Of a stretch of DNA of 47,692 nt, positions 1 through 7,598 are shown one piece after another. Every line of letters starts with the position of its first letter. Position 1 is the stretch's first letter. The stretch comes from an uncultured Clostridia bacterium (GTDB taxonomy: Bacteria > Bacillota > Clostridia > Oscillospirales > CAG-272). Under the pieces are notes generated by a model. That model saw nothing but the letters and a program-made list of their open reading frames with translations. It had not been told where the DNA came from and did no database searches. The stretch lies in assembly GCA_945949385.1 (NCBI GenBank), contig CAMFEL010000003.1:1-47692 (forward strand), given 5' to 3'. A program made the position numbers and the translations under genes.

Positions 1-97
1 CTTTTTCCTGCGTTTCTTCAGATGCCTGCCGCTTGCGCGGCACCCCTGCGGGAACTATTCTATATTTCCATACCCTTATTAAAAGTTTTTTGGAGTC

Positions 98-129
98 CTT
101 AGAACCTTTTTCTCAAAAAAGGTTCTAAG
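98..129. terminator. Intrinsic terminator-like hairpin near the left edge
   Basis: A 13-14 bp stem (CTTAGAACCTTTTT against its complement with one extra A) closes on a 3-base loop. The A/T-rich ends give a U-tract in either direction, so it could stop the minus-strand unit containing pgeF or a plus-strand gene left of the window. The rest of positions 1-97 shows no gene I can support. Confidence 0.6.
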
Positions 130-130
130 C

Positions 131-265
131 GGAGCGCGAGGCAGAGCCTCGCATATACCCACCGGGGTGCGGGGCGGAGCCCCGTATATATCCCGCGGAG
201 CGCGGGGCGGAGCCTCGCATATACTCGCCGGTGCAAGGGGTAGCGCCCCATATTTATCCCAACGG
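131..265. repeat. Four-unit imperfect tandem repeat, each unit a GC hairpin
   Basis: About four units of 33-34 bases follow the terminator. Each holds a short inverted repeat such as GCGAGGC-AGA-GCCTCGC or GCGGGGC-GGA-GCCCCGT and then an A/T-rich stretch (CATATACCC and variants). The stems differ between units but mostly stay paired, so structure seems to be kept. A short plus-strand frame (167-352) translates this repeat and is low complexity, so I do not call it a gene. The function is unknown. Confidence 0.55.
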
Positions 266-270
266 GAGTT

Positions 271-1068
271 TCAGCGTCTGCCGCCTATACATATGAGCGC
301 CGCCATAGTGCCGCGCTTTCCCCCGGTGGCACGGTGGGAATGGTACAGATAAGGCTTGCAGGCTGTGCATTCGGGGCAGACATCGACGCAGACCGCACCT
401 GCGTCAATCAGTATTTCTCTGTTCATACCCGCAATATCCGCGTACAGCCTGCCGCCGCGGCAGCGGATGTGACGATCGGCAAAGGCGCGGCTCTGCATTT
501 TTGCTACCGCGTCCCTCATATCCTCGCCCACCTCGTAGCAGCAGCCGTGTATGCAGGCGCCTATGGCGGCACGGATGTTTTCGGCGCCAAGCGCCTTCAT
601 TTTTTCAACGGTCACGGCGGCAATTCCCGCCGCAGTACCACGCCAGCCCGCGTGTGCCGCACCTATGACAGCGCCTCCCGCTGCGGTCTCTCCGCAAAGA
701 AGCAAGGGGGCGCAATCCGCCACCCGTACCGCCAGCGTCAAACCCGCCTCTGCCGTTACAAAGCCGTCGCAGGGCTGAGGCGCTTCTCTTTCAACACCCT
801 CTCCCGCGCCGGAAAGGTCAACGGTGCGCACCGTGACGGAGTGTATCTGCGGCGCCGCCGCAACTGCTTCCGATACTCCCGCATATGCGCACAGACGCTT
901 TATATTCTCCCGAACGGTTTCGTCACTGTCACCGCGGAAAAATCCGGTGTTCATGGATACAAGGTGCGGCTCTTTGCTGACTCCGCCCAGGCGCGTGGAA
1001 AAGCCGTGGCTCACACCCTTTACATTCAGCGCGTCGCTTTGCCATATATAATCGTGATAAGTAAACAA
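271..1068 (-). CDS. pgeF: Laccase-domain purine nucleoside phosphorylase (YfiH/PgeF family)
   Basis: This 265-residue cytoplasmic protein has the usual family length. Family marks in order are a QIHS segment near residue 74, VADCAPLLL, HAGWRG, GACIHGCCYEVG, and a C-terminal CTAC...SHRATGGKRGTMAA block. The His/Cys residues of these blocks form the metal site of the family. Members were first called polyphenol oxidases; characterised homologues act on purine nucleosides (phosphorolysis and adenosine deamination), and the E. coli homologue edits muropeptide precursors. Which role holds here cannot be read from sequence. It stands alone on the minus strand, with pduL about 150 bases upstream. 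A 254-residue frame on the opposite strand is its shadow. Confidence 0.9.
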   Translation of the reverse strand: MFTYHDYIWQSDALNVKGVSHGFSTRLGGVSKEPHLVSMNTGFFRGDSDETVRENIKRLCAYAGVSEAVAAAPQIHSVTVRTVDLSGAGEGVEREAPQPCDGFVTAEAGLTLAVRVADCAPLLLCGETAAGGAVIGAAHAGWRGTAAGIAAVTVEKMKALGAENIRAAIGACIHGCCYEVGEDMRDAVAKMQSRAFADRHIRCRGGRLYADIAGMNREILIDAGAVCVDVCPECTACKPYLYHSHRATGGKRGTMAALICIGGRR

Positions 1069-1166
1069 ATGCGTGTCCTTTCCGGTATATCCGTATAAAT
1101 GTATGCTTATTTGCTTGATCCGCTGCGGCGGTTTTTGACGGTTTTTGCCGAATTCCCCTGCACCTA

Positions 1167-1191
1167 AAAAGGGCTGCCTTGCAGTCCTTTT
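1167..1191 (-). terminator. Terminator of pduL
   Basis: The stem AAAAGGGCTGC / GCAGTCCTTTT has a 3-base loop and lies just past the pduL stop. Read on the minus strand it ends in a U-run. One G:T pair is the only irregularity. Confidence 0.65.
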
Positions 1192-1218
1192 CAGTATATT
1201 CCGTGTTTTATATACGGA

Positions 1219-1791
1219 TTATTTAATAATCTCGCCGTAGCACTCACCGAAAGCGCAGGCAGCGTTTGCCTCGTCGGTGTCAATGTGCATTGCGGCGGCA
1301 AACTTGGGGGAAACTCTTACGACCACATCTCCGAAAACGGTGCTGCGGTCGGCGCTGTCGATCTTTACGGAAACGATCTGCTTGTCCTCAACTCCCGCCT
1401 CGGCAGCCTCCTCGGGGGTAAAGTGGATGTGGCGCTTTGCGGCGATAACGCCCTCGGAAATTTCAACCTCTCCGCAGGGTCCCACGATCTTGCAGGCACC
1501 GCTGCCGGCAATGTCGCCGCTCTCACGCACGGGAGCTGCAACACCCAGTGTGCGGGCGTCGGTGAGAGAAACCTCGACCTGCGTTGCAGGGCGGGCGGGT
1601 CCGAGAATTATTACATTTTCAATGCTCTTTTTGGGGCCTACCAGAGTAACTCTCTCCTGGCAGGCGAACTGACCGGGCTGGCTCAGATCCTTTTTGTGGG
1701 TAAGGGCTGCACCTGCTCCGAACAGCTTTTCAATATGCTCCTCGGTCAGATGAACATGGCGGGCGCTTGTTTCTACGAGTACCTTTGACAT
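1219..1791 (-). CDS. pduL: Phosphate propanoyltransferase / phosphotransacylase PduL
   Basis: This 190-residue enzyme should move an acyl group between CoA and phosphate (acyl-CoA + Pi to acyl-phosphate + CoA). It is a zinc-dependent phosphotransacylase unrelated to Pta. The sequence shows the two PduL halves: an N-terminal SARHVHLTEEH block with the metal-binding HxH, a KDLSQPGQFACQE block, and a C-terminal AAKRHIHFTPEEA block with a second HxH. No microcompartment shell genes and no long N-terminal encapsulation helix are present, so it probably acts as the housekeeping acetyl- or propionyl-phosphate enzyme. An ATG follows an AAGGAG-type ribosome site and a promoter is visible upstream. Confidence 0.92.
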   Translation of the reverse strand: MSKVLVETSARHVHLTEEHIEKLFGAGAALTHKKDLSQPGQFACQERVTLVGPKKSIENVIILGPARPATQVEVSLTDARTLGVAAPVRESGDIAGSGACKIVGPCGEVEISEGVIAAKRHIHFTPEEAAEAGVEDKQIVSVKIDSADRSTVFGDVVVRVSPKFAAAMHIDTDEANAACAFGECYGEIIK

Positions 1792-1825
1792 ATGCTTTTC
1801 TCCTTGAATTATATTATTTTATACA

Positions 1826-1854
1826 ATTTTAGCACTACATGAAACTAAAATCAA
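1826..1854 (-). promoter_or_regulatory. Sigma-70-type promoter of pduL
   Basis: On the minus strand TTGATT is followed after exactly 17 bases by TAAAAT, about 35 bases before the pduL start. Confidence 0.5.
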
Positions 1855-1901
1855 TAGGAGCTTTGATTTTTTGAGTATTTTCCGGTATTTACGCCAAGAG
1901 A

Positions 1902-1930
1902 AAGAGCGAAGCGCCGCGTGCTTCGCTCTT
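1902..1930 (-). terminator. Terminator of the GntR-ABC operon
   Basis: The perfect 11-bp stem AAGAGCGAAGC / GCTTCGCTCTT has a 7-base loop, lies immediately after the permease stop, and is followed on the minus strand by TTTCTCTT. Confidence 0.75.
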
Positions 1931-1938
1931 ATGATATG

Positions 1939-2796
1939 TCAGGACAGATTAAGCCGTTTTTTAAGTATGGAATTTGTGATTACAAGCTGAATCACGGCTG
2001 TGACTCCGTAAAGGATTGCTATTGTGCCGAGAAGCCCGTACATAAAGCCTTCCGGCGTCCAGTTATCAAGCCAAGCCAGCGAGCCTGCAGCATCGAGATT
2101 TTCCAATACAACGCCGCACACCGTGGCAAGAATTACAAAAACTATCTCAACAGCGGAGTTTATGGCAAAATAGAAGCCTACGGATGCAATGACCTTGCCC
2201 TTTCTCGCAACGGTGCTGCCGATTGTAATGGCAAGAAAGACCGTACATATCATACACGTCCACTGAACAACGGCGCATACGGCTGTCATTATCAGCATAC
2301 CGACTCCGGCTTCGCCCGTTAATGGCGAAAACATTTTCCACATATCCGTTAAGATATTTACATTCAGAAACGCTCCTGCGGGCGCGGAACTTACGGAGAA
2401 CATCAGAACAGCAAGAACTGCCGTAATTATCACCGCCGCGATCCACCACAGAACGGAAGCAAACAGCTTTGAAAGCATAAGCTGACGGGTAGTGACAGGC
2501 AGGGTGAAAGTGAGATATCCCTCATCGGAGAAAAAGTTTTTATAAAACCTTGCAAAAATCACCACAAAACACAGCACCGAATACGCAACGATGGCAAGAA
2601 CAGAGGTAATGACAATTATGGAAAGAATAGCGGTCAGCGCAAACTCTGTCACCGAGCCGATATCCGTGCCGGAAATATTCTTCATTCCGAACAGGGCTGC
2701 ACTCCCCGCCAGGGCCACGGCAATTGCCAGGAGAGAGATGGGTACTATAAGCCGTCCCATACCCTTGAAATCGTATTTGAACAGTTTTCTCAGCAT
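1939..2796 (-). CDS. ABC-2 type transporter permease
   Basis: This 285-residue polytopic membrane protein has about six hydrophobic segments, starting with residues 14-36 (RLIVPISLLAIAVALAGS) and ending with a helix near residues 250-272. A soluble segment containing FYKNFFSDEGYLTFTLPV is the typical cytoplasmic loop of small ABC-2 permeases controlled by GntR regulators. It overlaps the 3' end of the ATPase gene by 7 bases, so the two are translationally coupled and should form one exporter. The substrate is not evident. Homologous regulator-ATPase-permease sets respond to cell-envelope stress or antibiotics; that role is inferred from the family. Confidence 0.85.
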   Translation of the reverse strand: MLRKLFKYDFKGMGRLIVPISLLAIAVALAGSAALFGMKNISGTDIGSVTEFALTAILSIIVITSVLAIVAYSVLCFVVIFARFYKNFFSDEGYLTFTLPVTTRQLMLSKLFASVLWWIAAVIITAVLAVLMFSVSSAPAGAFLNVNILTDMWKMFSPLTGEAGVGMLIMTAVCAVVQWTCMICTVFLAITIGSTVARKGKVIASVGFYFAINSAVEIVFVILATVCGVVLENLDAAGSLAWLDNWTPEGFMYGLLGTIAILYGVTAVIQLVITNSILKKRLNLS

Positions 2797-3494
2797 CTGA
2801 ATACCTCCCTGAAGAACCGGTCAAGGCTTTTGCCCAACTCGCGGCGCACATTGTCGCAGTTGTTGTAAAGAATGAGCTTGCCCTCGTTTATAAACATAAA
2901 CTCATCAAGAATGTTTTCCACGTCGGAGATAAGATGTGTGGAAATTATAACCGAGGAATCGGGCGAGTAGTTGGAAATAATAGTCGAAAGAATGTAGTCG
3001 CGGGTAGCGGGGTCAACGCCGCCGATAGGCTCGTCAAGCAAATACAGCTTTGCTCTGCGGGACATAACAAGCACAAGCTGAACCTTTTCTCTTGTGCCCT
3101 TTGAAAGCTCTTTTATCTTTCTTGCAGTGTCGATATTCAGCTTTTCCAGCATAACTTTTGCACGCTGTTCGTCGAAATCCGCAAAAAAATCCTTGTAATA
3201 TGCCATGACACCCTCAACTGTCATGGAAACGTCGAAGCATATACGCTCCGGCAAATATGAAACGATGCTTTTGGTATCGGGTCCGACGGGCATGCCGTCG
3301 ATGTAAAGCTGACCCGAGGTAGGTCTCAGCAGTCCCGCGCACAGCTTTATCAGCGTGGTCTTGCCGCTGCCGTTAGGACCTAAAAGTCCTATTATCCTGC
3401 CCGCCGGCAGAGCCACGGAAAAGTCCTCAAGACCTCGGTGCGAGCCGTACGTCTTGGTAAGTCCGCGGCATTCAAGAATGGGCGCTTCTGTCAT
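2790..3494 (-). CDS. ABC transporter ATP-binding protein (YtrB-like)
   Basis: This 234-residue nucleotide-binding subunit has Walker A GPNGSGKTT near residue 39, a degenerate signature LSKGT rather than LSGGQ, Walker B LYLLDEP, the D-loop GGVDP and the H-loop histidine in STHLIS. The LSKGT variant is common in exporters controlled by GntR-family YtrA-like regulators. Its ATG overlaps the end of the regulator gene by four bases (ATGA), and its own end overlaps the permease gene. It should power the permease encoded at 1939-2796. Confidence 0.92.
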   Translation of the reverse strand: MTEAPILECRGLTKTYGSHRGLEDFSVALPAGRIIGLLGPNGSGKTTLIKLCAGLLRPTSGQLYIDGMPVGPDTKSIVSYLPERICFDVSMTVEGVMAYYKDFFADFDEQRAKVMLEKLNIDTARKIKELSKGTREKVQLVLVMSRRAKLYLLDEPIGGVDPATRDYILSTIISNYSPDSSVIISTHLISDVENILDEFMFINEGKLILYNNCDNVRRELGKSLDRFFREVFRC

Positions 3495-3862
3495 TTGGTT
3501 TCTCCTTCATAAGTTTTCTTCAAAAGTTCAATTGTGTCCTCTCCGGTATAGCCCAGCGCTTCCATACGGCGGCAAAATGCGCCGATCGTATCCTGCGCAA
3601 GAGTCTCCCGCGCCGCCTCCACCGATTCAAGGCTGTCGGTAACATAACGGCCCATGGTGCCCCGCGTCTCAATAAGCCCGTCGTTTTCAAGGCACATAAA
3701 GGCGCGCTGCACCGTATTGGGGTTTACCGCCGCTTTAACGGCAAGATCCCTGACGCTGGGAAGCTGGCTGCCGCGCTCGTACTCTCCGCTTACGATGCGT
3801 CTGCGCACGGTCTCGGCTATCTGTAAATATACCGGTACGGATGTGTCAAAATCCCACGGCAT
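3491..3862 (-). CDS. GntR-family transcriptional regulator (YtrA-type)
   Basis: The 123-residue protein starts at the ATG giving MPWDFDTSVPVYLQIAE, because a strong AAGGAGGAG site sits 6 bases upstream. An in-frame extension to 4141 would run into the amidase gene and has no ribosome site. The winged helix covers residues 5-70 (IVSGEYERGSQLPSVRDLA and NPNTVQRAF are typical GntR DNA-binding motifs). The short C-terminal helical part is the YtrA type, without a large ligand domain. It is the first gene of the three-gene exporter operon and probably represses it from the palindrome directly upstream. Confidence 0.93.
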   Translation of the reverse strand: MPWDFDTSVPVYLQIAETVRRRIVSGEYERGSQLPSVRDLAVKAAVNPNTVQRAFMCLENDGLIETRGTMGRYVTDSLESVEAARETLAQDTIGAFCRRMEALGYTGEDTIELLKKTYEGETK

Positions 3863-3879
3863 TTTGCTCCTCCTTTGTA

Positions 3880-3921
3880 TTACTGTAATAATACAGTAAC
3901 ACACACGTGCTCGCTTGTCAA
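3880..3921 (-). promoter_or_regulatory. Operator palindrome and promoter of the GntR-ABC operon
   Basis: Positions 3880-3899 are a perfect inverted repeat, TTACTGTA-ATAA-TACAGTAA, 17 bases upstream of the regulator start. A consensus TTGACA lies at 3916-3921 on the minus strand, so the -10 expected 17 bases on falls inside the palindrome. A repressor bound there would block RNA polymerase. YtrA-type regulators are known to bind such short dyads in their own promoters, so autoregulation is the natural reading. Confidence 0.7.
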
Positions 3922-3998
3922 TATAATTTGCAAAAATTTCTTGTTTTTTCACAAAAAAGCATACAAAGCCGCCTGCCCTTCCGTTTGCCCCGCGCCCG

Positions 3999-4874
3999 CT
4001 AAAAGCTGTCGGAAAAATCATATATAAGGCGGGAAAGCAGCGAGGTAAATTCCGACAGCCACTTTTCGCTTTTAAGGTCAGCCACGTCACGCGGGTTTGT
4101 ACCGTAGCCCATTTCAATAAGCACGGAGGGCATATCGGCATATTTTGTCACGATAAACGCTTCCTCCCACGAATCTTTCCACACAGCCGTCTCCTTTTTC
4201 AGAAAGTCCTCCGCAGCCTTTTTGAAGGAGGTGCAAAAATCCCCCAGCACCGCGCTGCACCGCGAGCCGCCCCAGTAGTCTGCGGAAAGCCCCGAAACGC
4301 CGCTGTCCTCAAAGGAATTTGTATGCAGGGATATGTAGAAATACCTTGCCTCCGGAGTACGCTTTTTAATAATATTTGCGTATATGCTGCGCTCGTAGGC
4401 GCTGAAAACGGCGTCATCTCTCATTTTGTCGGCTTCGTAGTCAACGCCGAGGCTGTCCGCCTCCGAGCAGATCTCATCGCAGGAGGGAAAGCTTTTGCCG
4501 TCGTGCAAAAGTACAGAAGCTATCCCCTGCTCCGTAAGCTTCTTTTGCAGAAGCAGGGCGGCGCCAAACGTCACCTCCGCTTCGTCGCAGCCGAGCAGGG
4601 CAGGCTGACTGCCCGGATCCCCGAAGCCGTGTCCGGCGTCGATAATAACGGTAAGCGGCGCCACCGACATATCGGGGGAGTCGGGTGAGTCGGGTGAGTC
4701 GGGTGAGTCGGGAGCAGAGCGGTTGTCCGTAGACAGTGCCGTGGACGGTGCTTCAATACCGTCGGAGTCACTGCTGCCGCAGTTTGTGTTATCCGAGCTT
4801 GCCCATATATCGGCACAGGAAAACAGAAACAGACAAAACATCAGCAGCAGCGCCGCAGCGCAAAGTTTTTTCAT
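3999..4874 (-). CDS. Lipoprotein N-acetylmuramoyl-L-alanine amidase (Amidase_3)
   Basis: This 291-residue exported enzyme should cut the amide bond between MurNAc and the peptide stem of peptidoglycan. Residues 1-20 are a signal peptide with lipobox LFSC, so the mature protein is membrane-anchored. A Ser/Asp-rich linker with four SPD repeats (about residues 55-68) follows. The catalytic domain begins with VIIDAGHGFGDPG (zinc His), continues with a conserved glutamate in DEAEVTF and ISLHTNS (zinc His), and ends with the catalytic Glu in VLIEMGYGTNP. The gene appears monocistronic. The linker is encoded by a pure 9-base tandem repeat, so its length could vary by slippage. Confidence 0.9.
   Translation of the reverse strand: MKKLCAAALLLMFCLFLFSCADIWASSDNTNCGSSDSDGIEAPSTALSTDNRSAPDSPDSPDSPDSPDMSVAPLTVIIDAGHGFGDPGSQPALLGCDEAEVTFGAALLLQKKLTEQGIASVLLHDGKSFPSCDEICSEADSLGVDYEADKMRDDAVFSAYERSIYANIIKKRTPEARYFYISLHTNSFEDSGVSGLSADYWGGSRCSAVLGDFCTSFKKAAEDFLKKETAVWKDSWEEAFIVTKYADMPSVLIEMGYGTNPRDVADLKSEKWLSEFTSLLSRLIYDFSDSF
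4680..4713. repeat. 9-bp tandem repeat encoding the SPD linker
   Basis: The unit GTCGGGTGA occurs three times in a row with a fourth, slightly changed copy, inside the amidase gene. Each unit encodes Ser-Pro-Asp on the minus strand. Because the unit is a multiple of three, gain or loss of copies keeps the frame. Confidence 0.85.
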
Positions 4875-4995
4875 AGTATTATAAGCACCGCCTTTTTCAT
4901 ATTTCGGAGCGGCGGGGAAAATGCGTATATCTGCGTTCTTTGCAGAAAGATCAGTCAGGAGAAGATGACAGAAATGAAAGCAAAAGAATAAAGAA

Positions 4996-5066
4996 AAACT
5001 GCCGCGGCAATGCGCGGCAAATGCAAGTCTCCCCGCCGCTGTATATATTTTAGCGGCGGGGGAGAC
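4996..5066 (-). terminator. Two hairpins downstream of the membrane-anchored unknown gene
   Basis: A 14-bp near-perfect stem (GTCTCCCCGCCGCT at 5027-5040, complement at 5052-5066 with one extra G) is followed on the minus strand by a second, smaller GCCGCG / CGCGGC hairpin and then AGTTTTTC. Together they look like the end of the 8247-5126 operon. I see no gene between 4875 and 5125. Confidence 0.6.
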
Positions 5067-5125
5067 ATGAAGTATTCAGCTTTTTGTAAGATAAATGTAA
5101 GTTACGCCTTTTTCGGCGCAAAGCC

Positions 5126-6121
5126 TTACGGCTCCGCCTCCGATACCACGCTGCCGTAGCTTTGATCTGCGTAGGTTTTGGGAGCCGTTACGGTCATACC
5201 GGTTATTCTTTCTTCACATATGCTGTATTTCAGAGTGAGTGTTCCGCTGTCATCCTCCCATGTCATATACACATTTCCGCTGTCATATTCCATACTGCAG
5301 CGGCAGGAGGAAATCAGCCGTATTACCGTATCTACGGGAAGCTGTGCAAAGCCTTGTCCTATGGCGGAGCACCACAGTCTCAGCACAAAGTCTCTGATAC
5401 TGCAGTTTTCTCCCAGCAGCTTGTAAAGAAGCTTTTCGGCGCTCTCGGAGTCCTCGGAGCTTATATCGAAATAATACTCGCCCGCCGCGTACATAAGGTC
5501 AAACATATCTCCGCTGCCGTACAGCTCCCCCGCCTCCTGCGAAAGAACGGCGCAGGCGGCGCTTGCCTCGTCTGTGCTTACGTAGCGCACCGCCGTATCT
5601 CCGAACTCAAAAGCCGCAAGAGTATTGTCGCAAAGGGCAAAACGCAGGGAGGCGTTTTTGCCCATGGAGGGATAAACCGCAGTGCAAAAGTCAATAAATG
5701 TATAGTGTCCGCCGTCGCCGTCTGTCTCGTAAATACGGGCGCTGCCGAAATCAATATACAGATCGTCGCAGGACTCCCCCCACGGAAGCATTATAAGGCG
5801 AGCAAGACTTTTGCACAGGCTGTCAAGCTCCTGATTTCTGTCAGAGTATGATGGGTTTGATGAAAGCGCCTCGCTTTTTTCTTCGTCGTAAAGCGTCCAC
5901 GGATACAATCCCGAAAGGCTGAAGCTTTCTGCTTTGTTTTCCGCAGGGCTGTCGTACTCCCTGACCTTTTCTCCGACGTCACCCGCATTAAGGGGTATAA
6001 ACGCCGAGGCAACTCCCGCCGCGGCGATTAAAAGCGCAAGAGTGACGGGAATTATGACTGACATAAGTGATGCTTTGAATTTTTCAAATGATACTTTTTC
6101 ATTTTTCATCACCGACCGCAC
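5126..6121 (-). CDS. Membrane-anchored protein of unknown function co-encoded with a two-component system
   Basis: I do not recognise the family. The 331-residue protein has a short basic N-terminus, one hydrophobic segment at about residues 17-45 (SVIIPVTLALLIAAAGVAS), and a long acidic extracytoplasmic part with no Cys cluster or catalytic motif that I can see. It overlaps the histidine kinase gene by 23 bases if the first ATG is used (MRSVMKNEK). The second ATG, 12 bases on, gives an 11-base overlap and is equally plausible. It is the last gene of the regulator-kinase operon, so it may be an accessory that modulates the kinase or an effector of the response. Confidence 0.75.
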   Translation of the reverse strand: MRSVMKNEKVSFEKFKASLMSVIIPVTLALLIAAAGVASAFIPLNAGDVGEKVREYDSPAENKAESFSLSGLYPWTLYDEEKSEALSSNPSYSDRNQELDSLCKSLARLIMLPWGESCDDLYIDFGSARIYETDGDGGHYTFIDFCTAVYPSMGKNASLRFALCDNTLAAFEFGDTAVRYVSTDEASAACAVLSQEAGELYGSGDMFDLMYAAGEYYFDISSEDSESAEKLLYKLLGENCSIRDFVLRLWCSAIGQGFAQLPVDTVIRLISSCRCSMEYDSGNVYMTWEDDSGTLTLKYSICEERITGMTVTAPKTYADQSYGSVVSEAEP

Positions 6122-7598
6122 CTCCGATCTTTGCCCATGGGACAGTCACATACACGGCGGTACCCACACCGGGACGGCTTTTTGCCGTTATGCGTGCGTT
6201 GTGCCTTTTGGCGATCTCAACGCACAGGGAAAGCCCCAGACCGGCGCCGCCCGCCTTGCGGGAGCGGGATTTGTCCGCCATGTAGAAGGGCTCCGTTACC
6301 TTTTTCAGCACCTCTTTCGTCATGCCGATTCCGCTGTCGGATACGGAAATTACCATACCGTTGTCGGCGGCCTTTGAGCGCAGGCGCACGCTCTGCCCCG
6401 CCTCGCTTGCCTTGGCGGCGTTGTCGCACAGATTGTAAATAAGGGATTTGAACAGTTCCCTGTCGCACAGTATAACGCCGTCGTCCCCTGTGTATTCAAG
6501 GGTAATTCCCCGTGCGCGCAGGGCGGGTCCTACGGTCGCCGTGCTTTCCGTCAGCAGTTCACGCACGCTGACAGGCTCCATTTCAAGCTCCATATTGTCG
6601 GCGCAGGCAAGCTCTAAAAGCTTTGAAGAAAGATTTTTCATTCGCCGCGCCTCGTCTACGATTATGCCCGCATATTCTATGCGCTCTCCGTCGCTGACGC
6701 TGCGCTTTATTCTCAAAAGGTCTCCGAAGCAAAGTATGGAGGTCAGCGGCGTTTTCATCTCGTGGGCAAGACTGTCCACATAGTGCTTCCTGCCCTCCGC
6801 AATAGATTCGAGCCGCTCTACATTGTCCTGCACTGACTGCGCCAGCGCATTGACGCTTTCCGCCATTTCCCGCTCCTCCATGCCGCCGCGCACCGTCATA
6901 CGCTTTGAAAAGTCGCCGTCGGCAATGAGTCTTAAGGTCTTGTTCATATCGGACACGGGGCGCAGTATTGCACAGATCAGGGCAAAAATCACAAGAGACA
7001 CAGCAAGGGACGCCGCCGTCCCTACGGCTGCCGCCGTAATAAGACTTGCTCTGAAATCGGAATACGCCTCATCAATATCATAAACAGTATACAAATACAT
7101 CTTACCCTCTTTGGCGGTCACGGCGGAGCATACGGCAATGCGTCTGCCGTCTTCGTCTTTGCATATAGCCGAGTAGCATTTTCCCTCCGTCATACTGTCT
7201 GCATCGGGCAGCAGCGGAAGGCGGCTTTCTTCGCCCTCTCCCGTTCTTGCCACGGCAATCATATCAGTTCCCTGTCCCGCTGTAAAAACGGCAGCGCCGC
7301 AGTATCCCGTGCCGTAAGCCGAAAGGGGAGCCTCAACGGCTTTTTGTACCGCATAGGAAACGGCGGCGCTGTCAAGCACCGGAACATTTTCGTCTGTTCT
7401 TTTTTGCAAAAGACTGCTTTGCAGGGAAGAAGAAACATATGAATGCTCCGCCGCCGCGCCGTCCTGCAATAATTCAAGGCGCTTTGAAAAATCCCGCCGC
7501 AGCAAAACGCCGGAAACCGCGGTCACCGCCGCCGTTATAAGCGCAAAGGAAGCAAGAAATATTTTTCGTCCGAGGCGCAAGCGCTCACCTGCTTTCAA
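6099..7598 (-). CDS. Two-component sensor histidine kinase
   Basis: This 499-residue membrane sensor has TM1 at about residues 13-33, an extracytoplasmic sensor loop to about 184, TM2 at about 186-211, then a HAMP linker. The DHp domain carries the phosphoacceptor His279 in SLAHEMKTPL. The ATPase domain shows the N box (IYNLCDNAAKA, 387-397), G1 DSGIGM (421-426) and G2 GAGLGLSL (451-458). The extracytoplasmic region is not a domain I can name, so the signal is unknown. It overlaps the end of the response regulator by 14 bases and probably phosphorylates that protein. Confidence 0.94.
   Translation of the reverse strand: MKAGERLRLGRKIFLASFALITAAVTAVSGVLLRRDFSKRLELLQDGAAAEHSYVSSSLQSSLLQKRTDENVPVLDSAAVSYAVQKAVEAPLSAYGTGYCGAAVFTAGQGTDMIAVARTGEGEESRLPLLPDADSMTEGKCYSAICKDEDGRRIAVCSAVTAKEGKMYLYTVYDIDEAYSDFRASLITAAAVGTAASLAVSLVIFALICAILRPVSDMNKTLRLIADGDFSKRMTVRGGMEEREMAESVNALAQSVQDNVERLESIAEGRKHYVDSLAHEMKTPLTSILCFGDLLRIKRSVSDGERIEYAGIIVDEARRMKNLSSKLLELACADNMELEMEPVSVRELLTESTATVGPALRARGITLEYTGDDGVILCDRELFKSLIYNLCDNAAKASEAGQSVRLRSKAADNGMVISVSDSGIGMTKEVLKKVTEPFYMADKSRSRKAGGAGLGLSLCVEIAKRHNARITAKSRPGVGTAVYVTVPWAKIGGAVGDEK

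Noticed and set aside
131..265. Possible CRISPR array
   Set aside because: The repeated units are themselves hairpins with short A/T linkers, there are only four, the linkers are related to one another, and no cas genes are in the window.
334..1098. 254-residue plus-strand open frame
   Set aside because: Antisense to the pgeF-type gene, which carries clear family motifs.
3863..4141. N-terminal extension of the GntR regulator to 216 residues
   Set aside because: The extension overlaps the amidase gene and lacks a ribosome site, while the internal ATG has AAGGAGGAG and gives the standard family start.
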